Shown here: piece by piece, positions 11,437 through 23,600 of the stretch
Numbering within the stretch: the first letter of the stretch is position 1
Layout of the letters: every line of letters begins with the position of its first letter
NCBI GenBank assembly: GCA_964020155.1
Contig: OZ026566.1
Coordinates: 1,879,789 to 1,943,788, forward strand
Source of the DNA: Chondrilla cf. caribensis
Lineage: Eukaryota > Porifera > Demospongiae > Chondrillida > Chondrillidae
Direction of reading: 5' to 3'
DNA length: 64,000 nt
Program-made: the position numbers and the translations under genes
The notes under the pieces: model-generated
Databases searched by the model: none
Seen by the model: only the letters and a program-made list of their open reading frames with translations
What the model was told of the DNA's origin: nothing

Positions 11437-14430
11437 TTGGGAACATACCAAAACAGATGCCATAACACAGATTCAGACGAACATTGTGAGCAAGATGATC
11501 CCAGTATACAGCTTACAAGCCATGTGAATCAGAGTACAATGGTTGAAACCGCCAATATACTCAAGGAGACGAATATAGAAAGCAATTCTATTCCAGAGTA
11601 TAATTTCAAATGGGGGACGAGAGATGGTCCAGAAATCTCATCAACAGCATATAGAGAGATAGTTCACTGGAGACCAAAATTCTTTCAAGTACCATCAGGT
11701 ACTATCGGAAAAGCCTTTGTAACAGAGATCGCATGTTTATATCAATCATTTGCAGACAAACCAAGTTTAGAATGCATCTCCATTAGAGCCATGCAGTATA
11801 GTTTGCCAGGTGTTACTTCTACAAAAGCCAAACAGAGGCAGCAAAACAAAGGATCGCCAACATCAGACATCTACAGTGTAGATTAGATCTTTGGAATCAG
11901 GGAGATTTTCAGGTACTTATAGAGGAAGGCAGATGTATACAACAACAACTCAATCAATACAAGCACAAATCCAACCCTGATCATACAGCAAGAGTGTTTA
12001 GTATATTGATGCTTCTTGACAAGGTCAAAGAAGCCATTAACTTTATTACTAGAAAATTCAACTGAAAAACCCTTAAAGCTAGATGAACCAATCCAAGTAT
12101 TAGCACTGAATGGAGAAGAAACTACAATCACGGCAAAAGAGGCCCTAATCTTGAAGCACCCACAAGGTAAAGAAGCAGATCCCCATACCCTATTGGATAC
12201 AAGCACTATTACGAATACATTGTCAATCCAATAATCTTTGAATCCCTAGATTCAACAGCCATCAAAAAAGCATCATCCTTCATTAAAGGTTCTGCAGGAC
12301 CATCAGGGTGCAAAAATATGGAGACAAATGTGTCTATCATTCAAATCAGTTTCCAACAATCTCTGTATTGCACTAGCTGCAGTAGGGAGGAGAATTTGCA
12401 CCGATCATATAGATCCTGTAGGACTTGAGGCCTTTGTTGCAAGCCTATTAATGTCTGGGAATTCATCCAATTGGCATAGGTGAAGTGGGGAGAAGAATAA
12501 TTTCGAAAGGAATCATCAGAATATTCCAAGATGACATCAAATCAGTAACCAGCCCACTTCAACTATGTGTAGGGACTATCTGAGGATGTGAAGAAGCAAT
12601 ACATGCTATACGAGATCTCTACAACAATGAGGAAACAGAAGCAATCCTACTATAGTCGATGCTACCAACGCTTTCAACACGCTAAACTGAAGAGCTGCAT
12701 TACTTAACAGTCACACTATGTCCAGCAGGTGAAATGTCTGGAAAATACATACCAAACACCAATCAAAATGTTCATAAGAGGAAGTGGAGAAATACTGTCC
12801 ACTGAAGGAGTAATTCAGGGAGACCCATTGGGAATGGCAATCTATGGTATAGCAATCATGGCACTGGTACAGAAAATACAAGAGATGGGCAATGGAGCAA
12901 AACAAGTCTGGTTTGCAGATTTTGTTTGAGGACATGGTGGGATGGTCTGACGACTTTAGGACCAAAGTTTGGCTATACACCGAATGCCATCAAAACCCAT
13001 CTGCTAGTCAAGGAAAAATTCGAGCCTATCGACTTTCATGAACATCAACATAAATATTATAACAAAAGGAAAGAGCTACCTTGGGTCTCCTTTGGGGACA
13101 GAAGAATTTGTTGCAGAATTTATCATGAGAAAAGTGGAAGTAGACAACTTGTCAACAATCGCAAATAGCTACCCCCATGAGGCTTACCCTGTATATACTC
13201 ATGGATTTTCCAACAAATGGACCTATGTGATGCAAACAACACCCAACATTAGCAATGAACTACAACCATTGGAGGAAACAATTCACAACCGTCTAGTTTC
13301 AGCAGTCACCGGTCGACTACCATGCTCAACAATGGAAAGACAATTAATTGTCCTTCCACCGAAGATTGGAGGACTAGGGCTACCACAACCAACTGAGGAA
13401 TGCAACTATACATATGAAGCATCAAGAACAATCACTATAGCCCCCAGGTCTCACTCATCAAGTCCCAAACCATCAAAGGTTCCATCTCAGATGAAAGTTT
13501 AATGTGTTTGAAATTGCAAATGAAGAAGAAAACCTCAGAACGTAGTTTTCAGAGAGAAGAAACTTGGTCCCAACTGAAAACTAAACAACTAAGTCTACTC
13601 AACCTCTCCCAAGAGAAAGGGGCATCCATCCGGTTGTCGGTACTACCGATTGCCAGACATGGTTTTGATCTCCACAAGGGTACATTCAGGGACGCATTAA
13701 GTCTTAGACATGGTTGGCACCTCATGAATACACCACAAACATGTAGCTGCGTTAGCAATTTTTCCGTTGACCACGCCATGATCTGTCCAAAGGGTGGCTT
13801 TCCGACCATAAGACATAATGAAATAAGAGATCTTACAGCCAATATGCTCTCAGAAGTCTGTCATAATGTAATTAAAGAACCATGGCTGCAAACAGTTCAG
13901 GGAGAAATATTCCATCACCAGTCAGCAAACTGAGAAGAGCATGCTTGATTAGACATCTCCGCTAGGGGATTCTGGAATAGATCCCAGGTAGCATTCTTTG
14001 ACATAAGGGGTTTCTACCCATATGCACCTTCCAATCATTCCACAACAATTTCAGCAGTTTATAAGAAACATGAGAATGAAAAGAAGATGAAATATGGACA
14101 GAGGGTTTGTGAAATCGAGAGAGGTGTCTTTACACCACTAGTTCTTCAACAAGTGGAGGACTGTCCAAAGAATGCACCATGCAAGATTGGCTGCTCTGAC
14201 TGCAGACAAAACAAATCAATCCTATGCCACATTAATTACTTGAATGGATCAGAGTAAGACTCTCATTTGCACTACTCCGTATGGAATATTATGTCCGAGG
14301 GACAAGATATTCGAGAAATTTCATCACTACAATAGATTCAGTTGCAATTGCTTCCGCCGAAGCAGATACGCCCCTTTACTGAATATTTATTACGTATCTT
14401 TTTCTATCTGAACAGATTTAGTATTCTCTC
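11437..14430 (+). mobile_element. Decayed reverse-transcriptase element with C-terminal nuclease-like block
   Basis: A plus-strand series of broken frames. An N-terminal open stretch runs 11437-11886 (YNFKWGTRDGPEISS, VHWRPKFFQVPSG). The reverse-transcriptase core appears at 12729-12925 as NTYQTPIKMFIRGSGEI..TEGVIQGDPLGMAIYG, where QGDPL corresponds to the PQG block of other RTs; the preceding catalytic segment is frame-broken and the second aspartate box reads WFADFV near 12910. Downstream frames include a Cys/His-rich segment CSCVSNFSVDHAMICPKGG (13740-13797), then RHNEIRDLTANML (13810-13850) and, after a stop, LDISARGFW...AFFDIRGF (13942-14000), which resembles a D...FxD(V/I) restriction-like nuclease core. 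I recall similar proteins as repetitive in sponges and corals but cannot place the clade. Inactive. Confidence 0.7.
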
Positions 14431-14534
14431 TATTTTTCCCCGTCAATGATTGAGCCCAAGTTTGTACAGCGTCATGTCAGGTTAGCTGGTGATTACGTAA
14501 GCCTCACTTATGCTTCATGATGCAAGTGTAGTGT

Positions 14535-17451
14535 ATGCGTAAAATGGCCTCCGGCATTGGTAGAATTGTTGATAGTACTGAATTGGACGCACCTTCTCAG
14601 GGAAAAACACCCGTGTTTTCCTTAGAAAACACCAATCCACGTTATGGATCATTCAGTTTCATTCACGATAACCGATTCTATCTTCTAGGAGGTTCTCCAT
14701 TCTGGTCATTACTGGAATGTTTCGACTTGAAGCGGGGCTGGACGAAGATTGCTCTTAAAGGGGACCACTTACCAGTGGAATGGGCAGAAATTCAAGGTTG
14801 CGTTAGGAATGAATGTGTCTTCGTTTATGGGGGATTCTGTGGCACTGCCTCCTATTCTGTATCGGGACGCTCTAATGCACTCAGGAAGATTGATCTAGTG
14901 AACCACCGTTTGGATGTAGTACAAACTCAAGATTCTAATTCTCACCCTATGCAAAAAGACAAGTATGGCTGCGTTGTATATGAGAACAAGTTATACCTGT
15001 TTGGAGGATATGGTATGCCACAGAAGTGCGAGGCAGATGATCGCACTCCTCTTTCTGTCTGGACGATGATAGCTTCTCAGGTCTAGGGTGGACGAATGAG
15101 TTCCATGCCTTGGATGTCAACAATCGTAAGCATGTCTAGTTAATATATGTATGATATTGTGTAATATAGTACAATGTATCAATGGATTCACGTTTATCAC
15201 AAGATAAAGTGGAATTGTTTAGAATTCATCACATCAAGTACTCTCTTGGCACTGATCTTTTAGTTGGTGTTATTGTAGGTATTATTTTCATGCGTATATA
15301 GCTGATTTAAAGTCATAGACACTCCACATGACACCAGCTGTGTCATAAGATACCCATTCAAATGTACTCTTTCAAAGGCTCCTACTGTATCCCACTGCAT
15401 ATTTCAATTTACCCTGTGTTGCCTTATTAACTTGTGAGGAATGGTGGAATGTAGTTCATTTGTAGTGATCAATCCACATGTATTGATGTGCCTTAGGGTA
15501 TTTTCATTGCTGTATTTAGGTTTCATTTCTGAAAATAATAATAATAAAACTCCAATATAATATATTAGAATGACTCTTTCATAAGAGAAGTTGATTATGA
15601 CTCATTCAATGCCATACTAGCTTTGCATCAATCTCTTGTCCAACTTTATACAATGTGCAAACCTCACACAGTGTTTTTTGTTCTTATCTACTCACAACAC
15701 AATGGGTGTCTGTTGCAACTTCGGGTTACAGGCCGCCTCCGTGTGCTGCATTCTCTTTCACCAAAATCGATACCTCTCGTGTTGTACTGTTTGGAGGAAG
15801 GCAAAGAATTCAACGTGTTAACGATATTTATATATTGGATTTGAAAGACCTGGTATGAATAAGTAGTCTTGACACCTTAAATAATCTTTCCTTTTGCTAT
15901 TCCTCATTTCTCTGTCATTTCAGGTCTGGAGAGGACCTGTATTGCCTTCAGTTGCTGATGAACTGTGGCCTATTCCCAGGTCATTCCATACCGCTGTATC
16001 ACTGCATGACCCAGACAATATATTGAGTCTTCAGGAGCCAAAGCTTCTTGTTTTTTGGGGAATGGACAGGGAGACTGAACCAATCAATGATGCATGGATA
16101 TTGAATGTTGATACAATGAAGTGGGAAAAGGTTTGACCTTGTTGCAAACATACTTTATACCCACATGCCAAGCTTTGTATGAGTATATGTAGTGTGTTTC
16201 TAATTATAAAGAGGCATTATACTAACATCTACAATGTGAGTACAAGTCCACTTGATGTAAACAGCCTCCATAAGTTGAACATGTTACACTTCTGAATTAT
16301 GTCCATCAACCTTGTCAGTGAGAATTTACCATACTTTTAATATGTATATGGTACCTCTATAACTTACCCTGACTGAGAAAGTAAATTTAATATGAAGCAG
16401 TTTTATTCGTACATGCTACATAATAGTTGTAGCCTGTCGAATGTACAATAATGGAATGCATTGCTTTACCTTTCGTCAATATCACTTCATCACTGTTATA
16501 ACACACCTAGACAGGCTACAAATATAACTTATATTACACAAGTGTACTTATATACATTTATGAGCAAGTGCTATACTGTATGCATATGACTTATACAGAT
16601 GGTTAACAGTCCAACTGGGCCAAGAGTATGGCACATGTCCACTGCCTTGTACAGTAGAGATGGTATCCAGGTATTCATCTTTGGAGGTACCAAGTACAAT
16701 CTGTTTCGAGACGTACAGGGATATGGCACTCTATCGCATTTATATGTATCGAAGTTTGGTGAGTATTCCTTTTTCTTTATACGTACAATTATAGCTATGT
16801 ATATCCTACCTAGGCCTGCTGCAGCAGTAACATAGAACGTGTGGTGTATCACATATATCAGCATACATTTCTCTTGATCCACCCATCAATCACTCATGCA
16901 CCAGGATATAAGTAGATACCGTATAAGCACACACACTGTGACACACACATTGAAGATTATCAATTACGTACACTGTTTAGTAAGCTAGAAGAGACAATGA
17001 TTGTTGTGGTGCGAGGATTTAAGCCACTTATATCCCTTTTTATTGCATGATGTACCTCTTGTGCACTATACTGTAGCAGTATGTACTTGTAGTACAATAT
17101 TGGCTTTCATAAAATGTCATCTACCTTTACTACTACACAAAACCAGGACCAAATGTATGGTTCCCATTACGTAGGAGGGATATAATATTTTTTTTCAAAT
17201 CACTAAAGGGTAAACCAGTTTAACACTGTAAACATGGTGTTCATGAAAATCACTTTTACTTTTTTGTTGTTAGTTTTGTAGGTGTATCTAACTTAAGTCA
17301 TATCATTCTCTGTTACATCGCAAACAATTGGAATCTGATGGAGAGGAAATTGGAACACCTGCCTCATGTTTACCAGCAGGTTGTAGCAGAGTATAAATCC
17401 AAAAGTGATGTCCTGGCTGAAGTAAACCAGTTCGCTTTGCAACAATTTTGA
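14535..17451 (+). CDS. Kelch-repeat protein with C-terminal SOCS-box-like tail
   Basis: Likely a beta-propeller adaptor. Exons: 14535-15125, about 15670-15852, 15924-16130, 16599-16758, 17282-17451. Kelch blade motifs with double glycine are seen at FYLLGGSPF, CVFVYGGFCG, LYLFGGYGM, VVLFGGRQR, VFIFGGTKY and, degenerate, LLVFWGMDR. The last exon reads FGVSNLSHIILCYIA...LEHLPHVYQQVV, where L..(I/L)C.I...LP has the spacing of a SOCS/VHL box used for elongin and cullin binding; this is inference. The start could be 14535 or the in-frame ATG at 14544. Problem: near 15030-15055 the frame shifts (LFGGYG ends in one frame, DDDSFSGLGWTNEFHALDV continues in another), and the next acceptor does not close in phase. 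Either a short cryptic intron, an assembly indel or a real lesion. The gene converges on AP-4 sigma. Confidence 0.8.
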
Positions 17452-17551
17452 CAAACAGACACTCATACATTGTCAATTTTTCATTACAATGTGATATAAA
17501 ACAATGAAACAATTAATTATTATTCAGAAGAATAAATTTAATTGTTAATTT

Positions 17552-19406
17552 TTAAACATTCCTATTAATTTTACTTGATCCACTGGGTGTTTTATCCAGG
17601 ATAGCCACTGGGGCCAACGCACGGCTTCGATTTGTCTCTGCTATTTGTCCATCCATTATCATCTCATCTAAAATCAGGTGAGCCTTTTCAATTCCAAACA
17701 TGAGCTTCATAAGCAGTCAAGGGGACAACTTGTTTAGGTTTTGTGTTAAAATTGTCACAACTAAACAGTCACTAAAGTGTTGGCTATAAGGCCAGATAGC
17801 ATCGTAAACAGTCTAAAACACACATGCAACATGTACTAATGTTGGAAGGATACATCCAGTTCGCACTTTCAATGATATAGTAAATACAGGACCGGTAAAG
17901 AATGGAGAGAGGAAGGATAGATTAGCATGTATGTAAATGAGTTGACATGATAACATAAGGTGAAGAAGACACCGAACATCTGTGATTAGCCTCACCACGT
18001 TTTCAAAATATCTATCGTATGTTTCAATGATATGATGTATAAACTCCAACATACTCAATTCATTCTGGATCGAAATACACAATTAACAATATTAACATTA
18101 AAATCGATGATGATATCAAGGAAACTTGAAACATTGACACATACCTCATCACTGCTGACTCCCAGTATCACATACAATGAAGCATACCTTCGATATATAA
18201 TTGTGTAGCTACTGTATTCCATGAAAGAGCACTGTAAAAATGACAATCATTGTAATACGGTGAAACTTCACTGCAATATACACGTAAGAACATAGATAGT
18301 TGCATTAGATTCCAAAAAATACCATGTAAATACAAAATTGGTACTTCTATAAGGAATATGACGACTGTCCTGTAGCACTGCTCAAGGAATCCAGCCTTTT
18401 TGTGTACCAATGGCATTCATCCATCACACTTCAGATGCTACATTTGTACAGTAACTACCATATTTCCCACTATGTACTAGTGAAATCTTACCAAGTGTTA
18501 GTGGCCTTACCGACACCTAGCATATCAGATAGAGGTCATGGTGACAGCCCACGTCTTTCTCATCTGACAGTATGGTAATATGCGGCGTAAATATAATAGG
18601 CGTTTTTGGACCTACATATGGTGCTGTCATACGAAAAGTGGTCCCCGCCTAGAGTGGTCCCCCGGACTTTTTTGGCACCATATTTGGTCTCCCTGGGACT
18701 CAATATACCATCAAAAATGGTTAGGGTTAGGATTAGGATTAGGGTCAGGGTTAGGGTTTAGGTTTAGGTTTAGGGTTAGGGTTGGGGTTACGTTTAGGGT
18801 TAGGTACAAGTGGACCATGTAGGACGTCGGAAACCAGTCCGCACGGACTGGTTTTGCCGTTATTTTCGGTCTCCGGGGACTGTTTTTGGCAGCGGACCAT
18901 ATTTTTCGTGACAGTGCAACGATGCCAATGTTTCAGTGTAATTTCTAGACCTGTTCTATGCCAATAACCACCATCATAACTTTAACAGCATACTACATCT
19001 GAATCTGTATCTACCATCATTAAACCACAGATATCAAATCCACAGTCGACAAAAACAACTAATTGGGATTCAATGAAATTCTATCTGGCTCCCAGATAAC
19101 CGTGCGGGTTCTCGAACAATTCATCTGCCTAGAAATGGACTCCAGTATATGTATATGAATTCAAGTTAACTGTTTAGATATTTTATCCGTATGTGTACAA
19201 TATCTATGGCATTATGGTCTGGGGATTTCAAGTACAAGCTATCCGGCAATGTGGGGACTTGCTCTTACTTGTTCCTCTCCTCTGCTGAGGCACTTTCGTA
19301 CGATATCCGCTTCACGTATAACTCTCTCTTCGATTGAAATAGGTTCATAGTACTGTGCCAACCTGGTTTGCCCTTGTTTGTTCACCAAAAGCACGAACTT
19401 GATCAT
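17552..19406 (-). CDS. AP4S1: AP-4 complex subunit sigma (adaptin small chain)
   Basis: Small sigma subunit of the AP-4 vesicle coat at the trans-Golgi network. Four exons on the minus strand: 19406-19269, 18231-18145, 18064-17996, 17704-17552, all closing in phase 0 and giving 148 residues against about 144 in human AP4S1. The N-terminus [20 protein letters not shown] is the hallmark longin-fold start; exon 2 holds [18 protein letters not shown], exon 3 the conserved [17 protein letters not shown], and exon 4 [19 protein letters not shown]. The KQGQTRL and IIYRRYA wording fits sigma-4 better than sigma-1/2/3. The exon 3/4 join omits the usual short SELD-like segment, so a few residues there are uncertain. 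The 3' end lies 100 bases from the kelch stop codon, tail to tail. Intron 1 carries telomere-type repeats. Confidence 0.93.
18718..18806 (+). repeat. Interstitial telomere-type (TTAGGG)n tract
   Basis: About 90 bases of TTAGGG with variants (TTAGGA, TCAGGG, TTTAGG, TTGGGG), inside intron 1 of the AP-4 sigma gene and with the G-rich strand on +. The flanks (18600-18715 and 18807-18910) contain repeated GTGGTCC/GGTCTCC(G/C)GGGACT words in partial inverted symmetry, so the tract may sit inside a mobile element. Confidence 0.85.
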
Positions 19407-20080
19407 CTTCAGTATAGTCTCGCGTAGCCAAGACCCATTCACGCCTCCAATTATAAATTGGGACTTCGTCCTGTCGGGAAATGGGTCTGGCAGATAACAA
19501 GGACTTTGTTGATCACGATCAATCAGCTGCCAAGGCAGAATATTCTATATTGTACGCCTTTTGAGGTGTACTGGTTTCATGCTGGACTTCAACAGAAGTT
19601 TAATGAAGGGCTGACAACATCCAAACCAGCCCCAGACTGACCATCATGCAAAATTGATAGCTACATACACAGGACATCCAACTTGTAGTGAATGAGTTGA
19701 TGGCACAGCAGATTCAGATTTAAGCCGAACGACATCACAATGAATTTCACCGATTCAAGCCACTTCTTAACAAGCCAATAAAGACAAAATAGTTGTATAG
19801 ATAGAAAAATTAAATTGCTAAGTACATTCTGCATGATCAATAAAGAAACTTGGTTTTAAAAACAGAGTCATTGTATGCAATACAGGTACTGCACATGCTT
19901 TAGCACACACATCACAACATGAACAAAAAGGATTATTAGTTTGGCATTTTCTCCTTTTAAGAATATTTGTAAATTTAAATTCTCCTGCACTCTGTTGAGA
20001 TGAGCACATATGACTCAGTCTCCTTACTTATTGTGGCAATTGTATTTTGCAATCAAAATGGTCTTTGGTGAAGATTTGTC
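19407..20080. other. Intergenic region upstream of AP-4 sigma
   Basis: Shared 5' flank between AP-4 sigma (-) and the ribozyme repeat. A plus frame near 19540-19640 reads FEVYWFHAGLQQKF, which faintly resembles the end of a transposon integrase, but it is too short and broken to assign. Otherwise nothing is seen. Confidence 0.4.
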
Positions 20081-20525
20081 ACTAAAAAATATACTATACA
20101 CACAAGTAGCTGTAGACACTAACATTGTAGTGTTTCGGCCTTCAGAGCCTCGTCAGTACAGCATTAATATTTTCACACAAGTGTACACACTGGTACACAC
20201 GCATACACACAAACATCACTCCTTATATACCCGCTGGACACTTCAAATTTCGCGCCATAATGACGTCAGAATATTGATCGAAATCCACCGCGTTGCCGAA
20301 TACGTTATAAGATCATCGGAACGCATAACAAACGCGATCGAAAATTACATCGTAACATCCGAATACAACTCGATACAGCAATTTGAAATACATCATCGCA
20401 ATCAGTACAGGAGAAGAAAAGCGAATAAAAAGGTAAAGTGACCCCGAACTGCCGACGGGGTCTGTTATTCCGTGTTTTCTGACTTGTCATCACCTATAGA
20501 GGTAGAATAAACAAACGAATGCAAT
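20081..20525 (-). mobile_element. Hammerhead-bearing repeat unit, copy 1
   Basis: A unit of roughly 440 bases recognised because its parts recur at 45.0-45.96 kb. In + order: an AT-rich lead, the hammerhead (20109-20162), a CA-rich linker, then a GC-richer block from CGCTGGACACTTC (20231) through GCGATCGAAAATTACATCG (20334) to TAGAATAAACAAACGAATGC (20503-20522). CpG content of the block is higher than that of its surroundings. No reverse transcriptase is attached. It could be a non-autonomous Penelope-like element or an animal retrozyme. It lies in the divergent promoter interval between AP-4 sigma and the coiled-coil gene. Confidence 0.7.
20109..20162 (-). ncRNA. Type I hammerhead ribozyme, copy 1
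   Basis: Read on the minus strand: stem I 5' strand GCTGTA, core CTGACGA, stem II GGC/GCC with loop TCTGAAG, core GAAA, stem III CACTA/TAGTG with loop CAATGT, then TC and stem I 3' strand TACAGC. All three helices pair perfectly, A15.1 pairs with U16.1, and the cleavage triplet is GUC with the predicted cut between 20115 and 20114. Stem I is the open helix, so it is type I. Every invariant hammerhead core nucleotide is present. Fold and activity are predictions from the known consensus. Confidence 0.9.
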
Positions 20526-20682
20526 GTAAAATTTCATATGTACGACGCGAAAGTGTGCGAGAGTTGCCGACGACACCGCGCTCAGTATACGCTAGTCTAC
20601 ACGGGGAAACCATGGCGACCTACTTGTGAACTTCGTTAGCGGCAATTAATCAGTACCGTTGTATCCTGAGTTTGTATTGAAG

Positions 20683-23600
20683 ATGAACTCTCTCCCAGTA
20701 AAACTAGCGGAATCGCATTTTACAGCAGCTAGCAATGAATTGCATATATTCTCATCTGGTGAGTCGTAAGTAAGTAGCTATGGCAAAACTTACATAACGC
20801 GGTTAACTGCGATGCTATACAGGACTTCCTTATATTACGGCAGAAGATCAGCAGCAACTTCAAATCGTTTTACAGGAGCTAGCTGCACTGGTTAGTCCAA
20901 TATTTACTACGACTGGTTAACTCTACGTATAATATGTGCACAATTGACATCCTACCTCGACATGTGTTTAGGAAAATTCAGTGTGGCAATCACGCCAAAA
21001 TTTTGAAGTAATAAATATTACCACTAGTTCACTGAGACACAGACTTAAAAATCTGAAAGATAATCTTTCTTCGGAAGTATCCGGTAAGCTGAGAGCCATA
21101 AAATTGTATAGCTGTATGGCTATGTACATACAATAGGAATATATATGGATTATGCATAGTTTCGTTGTATTTTCATATGTTTATACAACATTGTGGATTG
21201 AAATTTAAATTGATCTAACATGCAAATGTTAGCAAGAATGTGTGCATATCTATAGTTGCTGTGGCGGAAGTCAGAGATGCTAATCAGGATTTACAGACGT
21301 CATTGAAAGTGAGCATATGTACACATGTACATACGTACATAGCATAGAGATACAACATGATTTCAACTTGTATATTATTCAATAGGAAGAGTTGCATAGT
21401 ATAATGAAAGAAATTGAAGGTTATAAAACAACGGAAGAACTGATCAGAATACACATTGACTTGTTAAGGTGAGTAAACATTGAGTGTTTGTGTTCATCGG
21501 AAACTTTCAACACAACCACTCTTTTTGGGTTGATGTGCGTTTGTAGCAATTTCTGTGCTGGTAATAAGCAAATTAATTTCCAAATAGAATCTGATAGCTA
21601 AAACGGATTTTGTGGATCCCTTATAACTTGTCTAGATCAGTTTTCTACTGTATTTGGCTATTATCTAGAGATAACATTGTGAGAGTGATTTGAGGCAATT
21701 ATTTTGTATTATGTATGTATGTTCATGCTTATTGCATTGATAAATATAGTATGGTTGCAATAAAATTTCTTCCATTTTTCAAGACATGAGAACACAGCAC
21801 TGTTGCAAAAATTCAAGAAGGCCGAATTGAATCTAAACAAAAAACTTTCCGAAAAAGCAACGTTAGTACATAGTATTGGACTGTAATAGAATCCAAATAT
21901 TTTATTTACATGAATATTTGGTTACTATATCTCCTCAGATATCTACACTTTCTTAGTGAGACTAAGGAAAAGATACGAGGACTGACCCAAGAAGTACGTA
22001 AATTGTTTATTACCTTTATTATATGTTATGCATCCATATGAACTGTATATGTGCATACAGCATGTACGTACATACCTGTGTGTTTGCTGAACTATAGACT
22101 GCTAGGTTAGAAAAAGGTGCAGCAGATTTAAAGATAGATCTGACAGTAAAAAGGCAGCAAGCATCAGCAGAAGAGAAGCATATCAAAGCTGAAATGGTGA
22201 GATACCGTGTAATCTTGAATTTAGTGGGTGGAAAAAACTATATAATCTTGCAATAAATAAACAGTAGTTTTTCAAAACCATCCCAGTACTATTTTAATTA
22301 ATACCTTACTTATGAAATAAATGATTCGGGTACAGTGTGTTTAGTGAATACATAGTTTTTGTCCACTTAAAGGTATTGGTATGGTTTGAATTTTGGACAT
22401 TATACAGAGCACAATATATGTACATACATGCCTAAATGTGTGTATACGTAACTTTAGCCATGTACTGTACTCTACAGTACACATACTGTATATGTACAGT
22501 ATGTAATGTGGATATAATAAGCACATTGCTACAGGAACATACCCTTTGTATGCAGTATCCATAATGTTTCAGGTCTGAAGAATACCTTTAATTATTGAAT
22601 ATCCCTTCAATGCCTATATATGTTTATAAATACATACAGGAATGTGTGTTGGAGGAAATGGCGGAAAGTGAAAGGGATCTCATTGCCAAGAAAAGGTGCG
22701 CATGTGTGTATGTATGTACGTATGTCATATCTGGAGAACTGCAGCAGATATGCAAACACTTTGGCTTATTGTTTGCAGAGACAAAACCTCTCAAATGTAA
22801 TAATTGAGTTAAAGTATCTGTATCTACTACAATTCTTTCAGCAGCACTTTTTTTGTTGTGTAGTAGGTTTACATATGCAACGGATGTATCCAATAGCTAT
22901 CTGTTTATTGCCCATGCACCAGATATAGAGGTGGTATAACTATTACTTCATTAATACATGTGTGATGATGTACGTTGATGTACGTACGTACCTTATACAT
23001 ACATCAACCTACGTATTAGTACTTCAACCTGGATGATCAACAACACTAATCCAAAATTACATACATATGTACATATACCTGCTCATTATAAAAAAGTCAA
23101 ATAGCTTCACGATACAACAGAGAGGCTAGATACATATAAAAAGAGAGAGACACTTCATAGCACAGGGCACACTACATAACAGAGAACTACAGTATACGTA
23201 CGTAACTACAACAGAGAGGCACACAAAACCACAGAGAGGGACTTTAAACACAGTAATGTACACTACACAACAGAGAGGAACATTACACAGCAGAGAGGGA
23301 CACTGCACATCAGAGAGGGACACTGCACATTAGAGAGGTACAATTCATAACAGACAGCCATTCCAAACAACAAAGAGGGATACAACCACCAGAGAGACAA
23401 TACTCAACAGAGAGAAACACTTCACAATATAGACGTTACACAATAGAGACAGACAAACTACATAACAGAGTGGTACATTTCACAACAGACAAGCACACTA
23501 CACACCAGAGAGGGACACTCCCCAAACAGAGTTACTCTAAACAACACTACACATACGTAAGAGAGTGACTCTACAAAGCAGACAGGTACACTTCACAACA

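Noticed and set aside
19458..19640. Possible integrase C-terminus (FEVYWFHAGLQQKF)
   Set aside because: Too short, no catalytic residues, and no terminal repeats nearby.
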